DNA of 64,000 nt. Source: an uncultured Clostridia bacterium. Lineage in GTDB: Bacteria; Bacillota; Clostridia; Oscillospirales; Ruminococcaceae. The notes under the pieces were generated by a model that was not told the DNA's origin, ran no database searches, and saw only the letters and a program-made list of their open reading frames with translations. The translations under genes and the position numbers were made by a program. Numbering within the stretch: position 1 is the stretch's first letter; every line of letters begins with the position of its first letter. Location: contig CAMMMX010000003.1 in the NCBI GenBank assembly GCA_946498095.1, positions 1-64,000 on the forward strand. The letters run 5' to 3'. This document shows positions 19,187 to 28,496 of this stretch, one piece after another.

Positions 19187-20707
19187 TCATGAATATAGCC
19201 TCTGATAAGCACTGCTGAGTAACATACCACTCCTGTCATGTGACAGCGCCCAAGCGCCGACTCCAGCCAGGCCTAGAGATTTGGCGAGGGAAGTTTTTGC
19301 GGCAATGGACTGCGGATCCTCATAGGTCAGGAAGGTGTTTTGGCCATACAGATAAGGAACTTTAGCACTATCATGTCTCAATAGGGTAAATGAGGGATGG
19401 TTGAAATACGATTGACGCACAGTGTCATAGCTGATTGACTGAGCAGAAGTAAACCTGCTGTACAGACCATTATTGCTGCTATTCACTCCTCGGTAAATGT
19501 ATCCATAAAAGGGCATACCAAGCACAATCTTATTGGCGGGAACACCAGCTTTTAAGTAGGCGTTGATGCTGTCGTAAACGCTATTTTTATATTGAGGAGA
19601 GGGTTCAGCTGGTGAGTACAGTGGGGCGTTAAAATCAGCGTAGCTATCCCAAGGACCGTGCATGTCGTATGACATCACGAAAATGTGATCAACGATAGCG
19701 GCAATGTTTTTTGCTTCTATTTTGGACAGGTAGCTAGTATTCGCAGCTCCCGCAATCGTTAGATAGTAATATCGCCCATCTTTTTGTCCCTGTTCATTAA
19801 GCTTTTCTCTTACTGCTTTCAGCAATAGGGTAAAATTTTGTTTATCCTGCGGTCGGTTGGAGTTGTCGGAAGCTCCGCCTGATACCGGATATTCCCAATC
19901 TAAATCAACACCGTCAAAACCGTGTGCTATCATTAGGTCAACGCAGCTTTGGGCAAACGTGGATCTTCGTGCACTGGTGGAGGCTACATCGGAAAAATAG
20001 GAGGAGTAATCCCATCCACCGATGGACAAAAACGTTTTCAGCTGCTTGTTACTTTGTTTCAATTTTCGGATAGCTGCAAAATTTTTACGGTCATTGGTCG
20101 GATCCGCCAGTGTCGCTCGGCCCGTAGCAGGATCAATCTTGGCAAATGCGTAGTTCAAGTGTGTCAACTGATGAGCGGGGATATTTTGAGGTGTGTAACC
20201 ACTGTAGGAGGACCATCCGGTGTAGTATCCAGCGATGATTTTCCCATTTGGCGTTGGTGAGGGAGTCGGTACAACTGTTCCTTCTCCTCCGGGAGATGGT
20301 GTGGAAGACGCAGTAGAGATTGTGGAGGATGTTGAAGAAGATGGGCGTGTAGTTCCCGAAGACGCTCCAGGGCGGGATACAGTCGGCGATGAGGAGGAAT
20401 GTGTATGAGAGGACACAAAGCTCGTCTGTGAGTTCGTTGCAAAAGAGCTTTCAGTGACTGACGATGTCCATGCATGTGACAATGCTTCCAGAGATTGGAG
20501 GGGAAATATTTCTTCAACGGAAGAAACGGTGATGTCAGATGGACCTTCGGAGGACAACATGTCGGAAACGGAGGAAGTTACAGTCGAGGAGCTGAGTTGT
20601 GTTTGGAAAGATGCCGGTATTCCAAACAAAGACATAATTAAACAAACACAGCCGATCAGTCCGGTGAATCTAACAAAAATTGGTTTCAATGGCATTTTCC
20701 TTTCCAT
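19187..20707 (-). CDS. Secreted GH18 family glycosidase (chitinase-like)
   Basis: 506 residues. An N-terminal signal segment (about 10-32) precedes a long Ser/Thr/Pro linker (35-155), then a GH18 TIM barrel. The catalytic motif DGVDLDWE (265-272) ends in the proton-donor Glu272, and the barrel strands FLSIGGWD and [10 protein letters not shown] are conserved. It likely cleaves beta-1,4-GlcNAc polymers such as chitin or peptidoglycan on the outside. No LysM or carbohydrate-binding domain is seen, so a spore-cortex role is not indicated. The start could instead be the ATG at 20695; neither has ideal spacing. Confidence 0.9.
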   Translation of the reverse strand: MERKMPLKPIFVRFTGLIGCVCLIMSLFGIPASFQTQLSSSTVTSSVSDMLSSEGPSDITVSSVEEIFPLQSLEALSHAWTSSVTESSFATNSQTSFVSSHTHSSSSPTVSRPGASSGTTRPSSSTSSTISTASSTPSPGGEGTVVPTPSPTPNGKIIAGYYTGWSSYSGYTPQNIPAHQLTHLNYAFAKIDPATGRATLADPTNDRKNFAAIRKLKQSNKQLKTFLSIGGWDYSSYFSDVASTSARRSTFAQSCVDLMIAHGFDGVDLDWEYPVSGGASDNSNRPQDKQNFTLLLKAVREKLNEQGQKDGRYYYLTIAGAANTSYLSKIEAKNIAAIVDHIFVMSYDMHGPWDSYADFNAPLYSPAEPSPQYKNSVYDSINAYLKAGVPANKIVLGMPFYGYIYRGVNSSNNGLYSRFTSAQSISYDTVRQSYFNHPSFTLLRHDSAKVPYLYGQNTFLTYEDPQSIAAKTSLAKSLGLAGVGAWALSHDRSGMLLSSAYQRLYS

Positions 20708-20738
20708 AATTCATTAAAATATCATGTATCGTGATTCT

Positions 20739-20768
20739 ATTATAAATGAAAATCGACATAACGTGCAA
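20739..20768 (-). promoter_or_regulatory. Possible promoter for the GH18 gene
   Basis: On the minus strand, TTGCAC and TATAAT are spaced by 18 bases, about 30 bases before the start codon. Confidence 0.4.
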
Positions 20769-20820
20769 CCCACAATTTTTGGGAAGGATGGATTGGAATA
20801 GAATATTGGCAGTTACAGGA

Positions 20821-20849
20821 TTGTAATTTGTTTGTCCCACTGTTATAAT
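20821..20849 (+). promoter_or_regulatory. Promoter for the carbon-nitrogen hydrolase gene
   Basis: TTGTAA (20821-20826) and TATAAT (20844-20849) are spaced by 17 bases. It is divergent from the GH18 promoter. Confidence 0.5.
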
Positions 20850-20902
20850 GAAAACAGTTCAGTAGAATAAAAAAGATATTGACCGTGAGTAAGGAGAATC
20901 AA

Positions 20903-21673
20903 ATGATGAAAATAAAAGTAGCCATTGCGCAGATAGAAGTGTCTGACGATATTGCTGTAAACCTTAATCGGATCAAATGTGCGCTTGCTTACGCCGCTGA
21001 TCAAAAAGCGGATCTTCTTTTGACCCCGGAAGGGTCCTTAAGCGGGTATACCCATCTGTTTGACGTATACACGGCTAAACAGGCGCTGCAGGAGGTGGAA
21101 TCAGTTGCCAAAGGAGCGGGAATAGGCCTAGCGCTGGGCACCTGCATGGTGGAAGAAGACGGACAATGCTATAATGAGCTGCGCTTTTATGAAAAGGACG
21201 GCACTTACCTCGGCTGCCATACAAAAACGCTCCGTTGTGGGACAATGACGGAACCTCCGGTGGGGGAAATTAATGTATACGGGGTACGTTCGTTGCGTAC
21301 TTTCTCTTTTATGGGAATCACAATAGGTGGATTGATTTGCAATGACATGTGGGCCAATCCGTCCTGTACGCCAATGCCCGATTCTCATCTGGCCCATCAG
21401 TTGGCACAGATGGGAGCAAAGGTGATCTTTCATGCCGTGAACGGCGGCCGTGATAGGAGTGAAATGTCGCAAGTAGTCGTGAAAAGCTATCACGAGTCCA
21501 ATTTACGGATCCGTGCAGCGGCGGAAGGCATTTATATCGTTACAACGGACAATGCTGCTCCGAGTGATATACCCACGTCAAGTTATTCTGGCGTGGTTGT
21601 CCCGGACGGCTCCTGGTTGTGCCGTCTGCCGGATACAGGTGAGCAGTTCATGTGTGCGGAGATCTGTTTTTAA
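20903..21673 (+). CDS. Carbon-nitrogen hydrolase (nitrilase superfamily)
   Basis: 256 residues from the ATG at 20903, which follows TAAGGAG by 6 bases; a TTG at 20879 is in frame but lacks a site. The Glu-Lys-Cys triad is visible: E43 in TPEGSLSGY, K108 in HTKTLR, and C146 in GGLICNDMW. The Asp/Trp after the catalytic Cys fits an amidase rather than a true nitrilase, and the short length excludes glutamine-dependent NAD synthetase. The substrate cannot be told. It is a single gene with its own promoter. Confidence 0.88.
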   Translation: MMKIKVAIAQIEVSDDIAVNLNRIKCALAYAADQKADLLLTPEGSLSGYTHLFDVYTAKQALQEVESVAKGAGIGLALGTCMVEEDGQCYNELRFYEKDGTYLGCHTKTLRCGTMTEPPVGEINVYGVRSLRTFSFMGITIGGLICNDMWANPSCTPMPDSHLAHQLAQMGAKVIFHAVNGGRDRSEMSQVVVKSYHESNLRIRAAAEGIYIVTTDNAAPSDIPTSSYSGVVVPDGSWLCRLPDTGEQFMCAEICF

Positions 21674-22022
21674 GTAAGCGGCGCAGTTTCCCCGGCGATT
21701 GGAGAGCGGACCAGAGAGGACGGGCCCTTCCTGCAAAATTTTATCCGACCGAATGATTTCACCGTTATGTATATGGAAGCCAAACAAGGGGTATTTACGG
21801 ATGTATCTGCATGAAAAAATTGCTGGGGATCGAAGATGCGACCAGATATTGATGCAGTGACCGTACAGAGGATTGTTTAGATTGACGGATATCCTTCAAG
21901 CGCATGAAAAGATAATCGCAAGTATCGTTTGTATTAGTTTCTTTAATAAGCGGATGGACAGTGTTTTAAGCGCTGTCAGACGGGGGTACTTGATATGAGG
22001 AGGGGAGCATCCAATACACGTA
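21674..22022. other. Intergenic region, nothing recognised
   Basis: About 350 bases follow the hydrolase gene without a credible open frame, RNA gene or promoter. It may contain decayed coding sequence. Confidence 0.5.
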
Positions 22023-22066
22023 ACAAAGAGACCGGCCAGGGCGGTTGCCCTGGCCGGTCTCTTTGT
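22023..22066. terminator. Perfect 20-bp hairpin, bidirectional terminator-like
   Basis: Bases 22023-22042 and 22047-22066 are perfect reverse complements around a GGTT loop, with an A-rich left edge and T-rich right edge (CTTTGT). It could end transcripts from either side, though it lies 350 bases from the hydrolase stop and about 105 from the lipoprotein stop. Confidence 0.7.
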
Positions 22067-22172
22067 ACGATGTCTTTTCAAAGGACTCATTAGGTATGCT
22101 ATTCAGCAGGATCGCATGATGAATAGAAGCATTTGCAGACATAATGGCGCATCCATCTAGTATGGGAGAAAC

Positions 22173-22676
22173 TTAAGCGACTGAAATGGTGTTTGCCCAT
22201 TGGATAAACTGAGGTTTGAATTTTTCAGCGTCTTTCTTTTCGCAGAAAAACTGGCAAAGCCAAAATGCGTCGGATCCTTTTTTGACAACAGCAAAGTAGG
22301 TAAAATCCTTCCCAGAGCTGGAGCGTTCATAGCTGAATGTTACCAGATCCCCTTCTTTGACAACCTCGCTGCTGAGCTGGTTATTTTCAATTGCCAGCTG
22401 AGCGTACTCTTCCAACGTCATATCGGTGGAAATCCCTGCATCTTCAAAAAGAGAAAAATCCTCCTTCAATGCAACGAAAGCGGAAGACGAGCTTTCATAG
22501 TAGCAGGTTTGCGATACCAGTTCCTTTTCGTAGAAAGCATCCGTCAGTGTAATGGAAAGGCCGGCGTTTTCAAAGGTCTTTTCTTTTGCCTCAGATCCAC
22601 AGGAAGCGAGTGTGCACATGGTCAAGACAATCACCACACAGACGGCAGTTAGTTTCACAATAAGACTGCGTTTCAT
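22173..22676 (-). CDS. Putative lipoprotein, unknown function
   Basis: 167 residues from the ATG at 22676, with AGGGG about 10 bases upstream. A lipoprotein signal peptide ends in lipobox LASC. The mature part is a small alpha/beta domain with no family I recognise; it resembles the generic clostridial lipoproteins of about 160 residues that probably fold like PsbP/Mog1. It is a single gene. Confidence 0.7.
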   Translation of the reverse strand: MKRSLIVKLTAVCVVIVLTMCTLASCGSEAKEKTFENAGLSITLTDAFYEKELVSQTCYYESSSSAFVALKEDFSLFEDAGISTDMTLEEYAQLAIENNQLSSEVVKEGDLVTFSYERSSSGKDFTYFAVVKKGSDAFWLCQFFCEKKDAEKFKPQFIQWANTISVA

Positions 22677-22835
22677 GTAAAAAGTTCCCCTTTTCTTGAT
22701 TAACCTGTCATTGATATTGCTAACATCCATTATAGCAGACTATGGAGTCCTGTCAACATATTTTTTGGAATAAACACCGATATCCTGAAGAGAGTCTTTT
22801 CATAGAGTCCTATCAGGAACCTCTGGAAAACATGT

Positions 22836-23630
22836 TTACGCCTCTATGCGGATACATTGAGACGGGCATAGCTCGGCACATTTACCACAATGAGAGCACT
22901 TAGCGTAGTCGATTCTGGCACAGTTATCCGTTATAGTGATGGCGTCGTTTGGGCAGGCCTTTTCACACCGCCGGCAGGCAATGCAGCCGCTCTTACAGGT
23001 GCTGCGGGTTTCCTTGCCCATTGCACAGCTTGCGCAAGCGACGTGCACGCACGAAGACAGAGGGACGATGTCGATTAGGCCTTTAGGGCATTGCTTGGCG
23101 CAGAGGCCGCAACCGACGCATTTGTTGCGCTCGACCTTCGCAACGCCATCCTGAATATGGATGGCATCGTAATTACAAACGGCGACGCAGTCCCCGAACC
23201 CCAAGCAGCCGTAGTCGCACGTTCCTTTCCCGGCATAGAACATGTTACATGCCTCGCACGAGGGCGTACCGGTATAGTAATAGCGGTTCTGTGTCAATGA
23301 TTTGGTACCGTTACAGCGTACAAAAGCTGTTTGTTCCTCGACGTCCTCGTAGGCAACGCCAAGCAGCTCGCTGATTTGTTTGGAGGTTCTGTCGCCTCCG
23401 GGAACACAAAGGTTGGTTTTAGCCTCGCCTTTTGCCAGCTGCTGGGCATAGGCATCGCAGCCAGCAAAACCGCAGGCGCCACAGTTGACGCCGGGCAGGA
23501 TGGCACGGATGCTTTCCTCTTTTTCATCCGTTTTGACAGATAGCAGCACCGACGCCACGGAGAGGATCAGGCCGGCTAATATCCCTAGGCCGACGAAAAT
23601 CAAAAGGGGAAGAATAAATGTTTGAAACAC
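22836..23630 (-). CDS. rnfB: Rnf complex ferredoxin subunit RnfB
   Basis: Entry point for electrons from reduced ferredoxin into the Rnf complex. It has 264 residues. One membrane segment (about 5-32) precedes an Fe-S domain with C50, C53, C58 and C75 (CGACGFAGCDAY). Further Cys clusters follow: CVGCGLCAKQCP, CIACRRCEKACP and CSHCGKCAELCP, so several [4Fe-4S] clusters are expected. It is the last gene of the rnf series, 21 bases after rnfA. Confidence 0.96.
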   Translation of the reverse strand: MFQTFILPLLIFVGLGILAGLILSVASVLLSVKTDEKEESIRAILPGVNCGACGFAGCDAYAQQLAKGEAKTNLCVPGGDRTSKQISELLGVAYEDVEEQTAFVRCNGTKSLTQNRYYYTGTPSCEACNMFYAGKGTCDYGCLGFGDCVAVCNYDAIHIQDGVAKVERNKCVGCGLCAKQCPKGLIDIVPLSSCVHVACASCAMGKETRSTCKSGCIACRRCEKACPNDAITITDNCARIDYAKCSHCGKCAELCPSQCIRIEA

Positions 23631-23651
23631 AGTCTATACCCCGCTTTCCGT

Positions 23652-24242
23652 TTATTGAAAGATTCCTTCTACAACACCGCTGAAGCCCGCAAAGGCAACG
23701 GATACAATCGCAGCGGCCATCAGTGTAATCGGCATTCCCTGGAAAAAGGCAGGGACGTCGCAACTTTCCATTTTTTGTCGGATACCTGAAAATAGTACCA
23801 GGGCAAGCATGAACCCTAGCCCGGCGCCCAGCGCATTGACAAGAGAGGGGAGAAAGGTATACCCGTTGTCAACATTCAGCATGGTTACGCCAAGGACAGC
23901 ACAGTTTGTCGTGATAAGCGGTAAGTAAATTCCCAAACTATGATAAAGAGAGGGGAGAAAGCGACGTAGTAAAATCTCTACAAATTGGACGAACAGTGCA
24001 ATTACTAAAATGAAAATAACGATTTTCAAATACTCCAGATTGAACGGGACGAGGAGATAGGTGTAAATCGGATAGGTAACGGCAGTCGCCATGACCATAA
24101 CAAAAGTCACTGCGACGCTCATTCCGACCGCCGAATCTAGCTTTTTCGAGACGCCAAGAAAGGGACAAATTCCCATGAATTTGGAAAAAACAAAATTGTC
24201 AACTAAAATTGCGCTGAGAAGGATCGTCATCATTTCTTTCAT
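23652..24242 (-). CDS. rnfA: Rnf complex membrane subunit RnfA
   Basis: Integral membrane subunit of about six helices, 196 residues, typical length. The family motif KFMGICPFLGVSKK, with a Cys that helps hold the intramembrane iron-sulfur centre, is present, as is NCAVLGV in the second half. Its start codon overlaps the rnfE stop by four bases. Confidence 0.96.
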   Translation of the reverse strand: MKEMMTILLSAILVDNFVFSKFMGICPFLGVSKKLDSAVGMSVAVTFVMVMATAVTYPIYTYLLVPFNLEYLKIVIFILVIALFVQFVEILLRRFLPSLYHSLGIYLPLITTNCAVLGVTMLNVDNGYTFLPSLVNALGAGLGFMLALVLFSGIRQKMESCDVPAFFQGMPITLMAAAIVSVAFAGFSGVVEGIFQ

Positions 24243-24946
24243 TGCATATTCTCCTCCTCATCCGTGGACTTTTTATCGCATGCAGCATGACATGCACCGC
24301 TTGCGGGACAGCCACTGCATCCCATCTCTTCCAGAGGTTTTCGTTTCCCCATCCTGCGGATCAAATAATTAACGCATGCAATCAGGATGGCAAAGACGAA
24401 GAAGCCCCCGGGCGGAGAAATAAAGATACGCATCGGCTCGATGAAATCCTTGGTAACAGGAATACCGAACAATGTTCCGGCTCCCAAAAGCTCCCGGATC
24501 CCTCCCATGACCAACAATGCCAGTGTAAATCCGATGCCGCGTCCCAGTCCGTCCAGCAGGGAGGGGAGAACTTTATTCTTGCTTGCAAAAGCTTCAGCGC
24601 GCCCCAGGATGATACAGTTGACAGTGATCAGGGACAGGAAGACGCCGAGAGAATCATACAGTGCGGGGGCGTATCCCTCCATCAGAAAACCGACAACCGT
24701 AACAAAGCCTGCAATGATGATAATAAACGAAGGCAGGCGTACCGAGGACGGGATAAAACGCTTCAGCAGAGAGATAACAACATTGGAGCAGATTAGAACG
24801 AAGGTCGTTGCAAGACCCATGCCGATGCCGTTGACAGCGCTCAGTGTTACTGCAAGCGTTGGACAGGTACCAAGCAACGTTACCAGCACAGGGTTTTCCC
24901 GGATAATTCCATCGGTCAGCGTGCGCAAGTTCCCAGATGGTTTCAT
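24239..24946 (-). CDS. rnfE: Rnf complex membrane subunit RnfE, with Cys-rich tail
   Basis: Inverted-topology partner of RnfA. It has 235 residues and about six membrane segments. NPVLVTLLGTCPTLAV and NCIILGRAEAFA carry the conserved Cys residues. After the last helix comes a hydrophilic tail with GCSGCPASGACHAAC, that is Cys spaced 2, 5 and 3 apart, which I do not recall as a family feature. It overlaps rnfDG and rnfA by four bases each. Confidence 0.95.
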   Translation of the reverse strand: MKPSGNLRTLTDGIIRENPVLVTLLGTCPTLAVTLSAVNGIGMGLATTFVLICSNVVISLLKRFIPSSVRLPSFIIIIAGFVTVVGFLMEGYAPALYDSLGVFLSLITVNCIILGRAEAFASKNKVLPSLLDGLGRGIGFTLALLVMGGIRELLGAGTLFGIPVTKDFIEPMRIFISPPGGFFVFAILIACVNYLIRRMGKRKPLEEMGCSGCPASGACHAACDKKSTDEEENMQ

Positions 24947-26451
24947 GCAGACAACGCCCCTTTCAGCTCTTCAAAAGCCTTCAATGCCTGGTTGACCGCT
25001 GTAACAGCCGCTTTTGATGAAACGGTAGCGCCAGTGACAGCGACAATTTCCTGTTCCCCTGCCATGCCGTTTTTGATAACTGACAATACGCCGCTCTTTC
25101 CCTTGAACTGTTCGGTGAAAGCGTCCTTGCTGATTTCCTGTCCCAACGACGGCGTTTCGCTGTTACGGCCAACCACAACGTCCTGTACGCTTCCATCCTT
25201 GTCAACAGCTACAACGAAATCAATATCGCCACCATATCCCTTGCTGACGACATACAGCGCCATGATCGATTTATCCGGTGAAGTAAAAGCAGCCCGGACA
25301 CATGCTTCGTCGGAAGAAAGCGCCGATTCGTCCAAAGGAATTTCCTGTGCATCTTTTGTGGAAAGCGTTTCTTCGACAGCTTTCTGTACAGTATCATCCA
25401 GCGCATTGGGATCTTTGCCAGCGTTGGTCAGATTATAGGCCAGTACCAACGCGGCGGACACCACCAGGGCGATAACGGCAATGACAACGGTGGGTTTCAC
25501 GATATCACGGGCGACTCTCATTTTCTTCCCCCCAAAAGGTTTTTCTTTTGTGACCCTGTCTATATACGGTGTAAGGATGTTCATTAAAAGGATGGCGAAA
25601 GACACTCCTTCCGGATAAGCGCCGTAGACGCGTATCACCATTGTAATCAGCCCTGCACCGAGCGCGAACAGCGTCTTTCCCAGTTCTGTAACTGGGGATG
25701 TGACGTAATCGGTCAGCATAAAGAAAGCGGCTAATACAGCTCCGCCCGCCATCAATTCATACAGCGGGTCGACGCCGAACAATACGGAAAAGCTGGCAAT
25801 GGATACAAGATAGACAAGCGGGATAGTCGGGGAAATGACCCGGCGGACGATAAGGTATACGCCACCCAGCAACAGTGCAAGGATACAGGTTTCCCCCATA
25901 CAGCCGCCTCGTACACCGAGAAACATGTCCCACAGTGAAGGTAAGCTTTCCCCACTCGCGATAGAAGGCAGAGGCGTCGCGGTAGTCAGAATATCAGGAC
26001 TTTTTTCCAGATAAAAGAAAGGCACAGCCCACGTAGTCATCTGTCCGGTGAAAGAAACAAGTAAGACAATGCGTGCTGTAATCGCAGGATTGGCAAAGTT
26101 TTGCCCCAAACCGCCGAACAGCTGCTTGACGATAACGATGGCGACAAATGAACCGATGACCGCCATCCATAGGGGGAGAGTGACTGGCAGGTTTAAGGCG
26201 AGCAGTACCCCAGTAACAGCGGCGCTCAAATCACAGATGGTATTCTCCCGTTTCATCAGCCTGCGGGACAGAAATTCAAATATGACGCAGGATGCGACGC
26301 ACACTGCGGTGAGGAGAAGCGCCCGCAATCCAAATAGGATATTTGCCGCAAGCAGCGCAGGCGCCAGGGCGATGAGAACATCGAGCATGATTCCCCTTGT
26401 CGTGCGAGGGCTTTTTATATGCGGAGAAGGAGATACGGCCAACTGGTTCAA
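24943..26451 (-). CDS. RnfD-RnfG fusion protein
   Basis: One 502-residue frame joins two Rnf subunits that are normally separate. Residues 1-305 are RnfD: membrane helices, GGLGQNFANPA, and a candidate flavinylation Thr159 in TATPL. Residues 312-502 are RnfG: one membrane helix (320-340) and an FMN-binding domain ending TGATVSSK, with T476 as expected site of phosphoester-linked FMN. The linker KPFGGKK joins the cytoplasmic end of RnfD to that of RnfG, so topology is preserved. The start is TTG at 26451, with AGGAGG 8 bases upstream. No separate rnfG gene is present in the operon. Confidence 0.92.
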   Translation of the reverse strand: MNQLAVSPSPHIKSPRTTRGIMLDVLIALAPALLAANILFGLRALLLTAVCVASCVIFEFLSRRLMKRENTICDLSAAVTGVLLALNLPVTLPLWMAVIGSFVAIVIVKQLFGGLGQNFANPAITARIVLLVSFTGQMTTWAVPFFYLEKSPDILTTATPLPSIASGESLPSLWDMFLGVRGGCMGETCILALLLGGVYLIVRRVISPTIPLVYLVSIASFSVLFGVDPLYELMAGGAVLAAFFMLTDYVTSPVTELGKTLFALGAGLITMVIRVYGAYPEGVSFAILLMNILTPYIDRVTKEKPFGGKKMRVARDIVKPTVVIAVIALVVSAALVLAYNLTNAGKDPNALDDTVQKAVEETLSTKDAQEIPLDESALSSDEACVRAAFTSPDKSIMALYVVSKGYGGDIDFVVAVDKDGSVQDVVVGRNSETPSLGQEISKDAFTEQFKGKSGVLSVIKNGMAGEQEIVAVTGATVSSKAAVTAVNQALKAFEELKGALSA

Positions 26452-26553
26452 TCATAATCCCTCCTGATTCTATTAAGGGCTTGTTCCGAAAGAAAGGGAT
26501 AAAGGCTGTAGTAGCCTTACCGCTGTTTGGAACAGCTCTCATTTTCTTGCTGT

Positions 26554-27897
26554 CTAGGTTTGGACCTCTTTTGCGTTTTGCTGCTCCAGATAACGCCGGA
26601 CATGCGGCTTAGCCAGCTGGATTTTCTGCGTCAGGTTCCTTTTAGCGGGGCAGACGTAAGAGCAGCAACCACAACCAATACAGAGATCGACTCCTAACGC
26701 GGGCATTGCCGCAAAATCCCTGCGATCGTAGGCTTTTTCCAACATGGCCGGCATCAGGTGCATCGGACAGGAACGGATACATTTGCTACAACGGATGCAG
26801 GCAGTGGTATCGTGGGAAGTGTTTCGGCCCGACGGGTGTTTCAAGATTGTCAGCGCGTTGTTGTTCTTGATAATCGGATCTTCCAGCTGTGCGACCGCGA
26901 TCCCCATCATAGGACCTCCCATCAGTACGCTTCGAAGGTCTCCGTTGACACCGCAATAATGCAGGACATCCGCCACAGAGGTTCCGATCGGTACGATGAC
27001 ATTGCAGGGCGAGGCCACCGCATCACCGGACACAGTGATGCGCCGTGTTGTCAGAGGCTGGGAGGTTTTCATATAATGAGCGAGAAAAGAAATGCTGGAA
27101 ACATTCATCACAATCATACCCTGATCAGCCGGTAAGCTGCCTTGAGGAATGACGCGCCCCGTAGCCGCATAAGCAATCATCTTTTCCGCACCTTGGGGAT
27201 AGCGGTTGCGCAACGGAATGATTTGTATACAGGAAAAAGCGGAAGTTTTTTCCTGTAGCAGCGTAATAGCTTGCGGTTTGTTGTCCTCAATACCGATAAA
27301 AGCACGCGAGATGCGAAGATGTTTCATGACCAGAAGGATTCCCTCCAGGATTTGATCGGGGTGTTCCATCATTTCGCGGTAATCAGAGGTAATATATGGT
27401 TCGCATTCTGCCGCGTTGACGATCAGCGTGTCCAACCGATCAAAATCCCGGTACCCCAGCTTGACATGGGTAGGAAAGCCCGCGCCACCCAGGCCGCACA
27501 AGCCGCTTTCTCGCACTGCGTTGAGGAAGCTGTCCCGATCTGGCGTATCCACTGGCATATCAGGATGCTCGAGAGTCTGTGTACCGTCGGTATCAATGAC
27601 AACGTGCTGTACATGTTGTCCGCTGTAGGCTGTCCGTGTTTCCACGGTGCGTACGGTACCGGAGACACTGGCATGTACGGGAACGCTCATCAAAGCGTCG
27701 CTATCGCCGATTTTTTGACCGACACATACGGTATCCCCCGCTTGGACAAGCGGTTCACATGCATGCCCCATATGCTGCAGCATGGGGATGCGTACGCATG
27801 CCGGGACGGGCATCGACACCGTCTGCATCTCCTGCCCGTCTTTGAGATGGGGAAGACGCAGCCCCGGCAGGGAAGCTATCTTGTTTCGTTTGAACAA
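26554..27897 (-). CDS. rnfC: Rnf complex NADH-side subunit RnfC
   Basis: Peripheral subunit that passes electrons to NAD+. I start it at a TTG (27897), because AGGTGA lies 5 bases upstream and the protein then begins FKRNKIASLPG, aligning with the family start. The longer frame to 27969 would overlap the previous gene by 71 bases. It has 447 residues. GGAGFPTHVKL is the nucleotide/FMN-binding loop, and CIRCSKCIRSCP and CIGCGCCSYVCP bind two [4Fe-4S] clusters. The N-terminal lid keeps PMLQHMGHACEPLV. Confidence 0.93.
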   Translation of the reverse strand: MFKRNKIASLPGLRLPHLKDGQEMQTVSMPVPACVRIPMLQHMGHACEPLVQAGDTVCVGQKIGDSDALMSVPVHASVSGTVRTVETRTAYSGQHVQHVVIDTDGTQTLEHPDMPVDTPDRDSFLNAVRESGLCGLGGAGFPTHVKLGYRDFDRLDTLIVNAAECEPYITSDYREMMEHPDQILEGILLVMKHLRISRAFIGIEDNKPQAITLLQEKTSAFSCIQIIPLRNRYPQGAEKMIAYAATGRVIPQGSLPADQGMIVMNVSSISFLAHYMKTSQPLTTRRITVSGDAVASPCNVIVPIGTSVADVLHYCGVNGDLRSVLMGGPMMGIAVAQLEDPIIKNNNALTILKHPSGRNTSHDTTACIRCSKCIRSCPMHLMPAMLEKAYDRRDFAAMPALGVDLCIGCGCCSYVCPAKRNLTQKIQLAKPHVRRYLEQQNAKEVQT

Positions 27898-27898
27898 T

Positions 27899-28495
27899 TC
27901 AATCACCTGTTTCTGTTCCAGATTGTGCACGATCTGATTTCCTGCCTGAAATATCCGCAGAGAACTCATGAGGAAGGAGAACCCCTTGCAGACGTCCCAT
28001 TACAGGCATCAGCGTACGCAGAAGGAGCCCTGTCGTACTGCCCATCACTACACCGGACACTAGGAGCAGCGGTAGGTATCCAACAACCAACCAGGTACCC
28101 GCTAGAAGAGAGGCTAAGGCGAGTTGTGCAAGGTTGTGACTCAACGCGCCGGCAATACTGATGAGAAAAAAACTGGGCTGGCGATGTTTCAAATATGTAA
28201 GCAGAAGCATAACACCCACTGATACAAGTCCGCCGGACAGACTCATTGCTGCTGCAACCGGACCGCGTGTCAGCAGTACGAATCCGGATCGTAAAATAGC
28301 AATTACGATAGATTGATTCTTGCCAAGGAAGAATAGCACATACATGGTTACAATGTTAGCCAGCCCTAGCTTTACGCCAGGCGGCAGGGCGGGGATCGGC
28401 GGAATACATGCTTCCAGCCAGGACAGCGTGACCGCTATCGCCAACATCATCCCCATCAGTGCCATGGAACGAATTGTTTTTTGTTTATACTTCAT
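27899..28495 (-). CDS. Gx transporter family protein (Hpre_diP_synt_I type)
   Basis: 198 residues with about five or six membrane helices and the conserved PPGVKLGLANIVTMY motif. Older annotation calls this family heptaprenyl diphosphate synthase component I, but it is an ECF-S-like membrane protein that regularly accompanies NusG-II, FMN-binding and ApbE genes. Here it sits between the NusG-II gene (1 base gap) and rnfC, whose ribosome site overlaps its stop. The transported compound is unknown. Confidence 0.88.
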   Translation of the reverse strand: MKYKQKTIRSMALMGMMLAIAVTLSWLEACIPPIPALPPGVKLGLANIVTMYVLFFLGKNQSIVIAILRSGFVLLTRGPVAAAMSLSGGLVSVGVMLLLTYLKHRQPSFFLISIAGALSHNLAQLALASLLAGTWLVVGYLPLLLVSGVVMGSTTGLLLRTLMPVMGRLQGVLLPHEFSADISGRKSDRAQSGTETGD

Positions 28496-28496
28496 C

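Noticed and set aside
27271-28161. 296-codon plus-strand open frame
   Set aside because: It is antisense to rnfC and the Gx transporter gene, with no ribosome site or recognisable domain.
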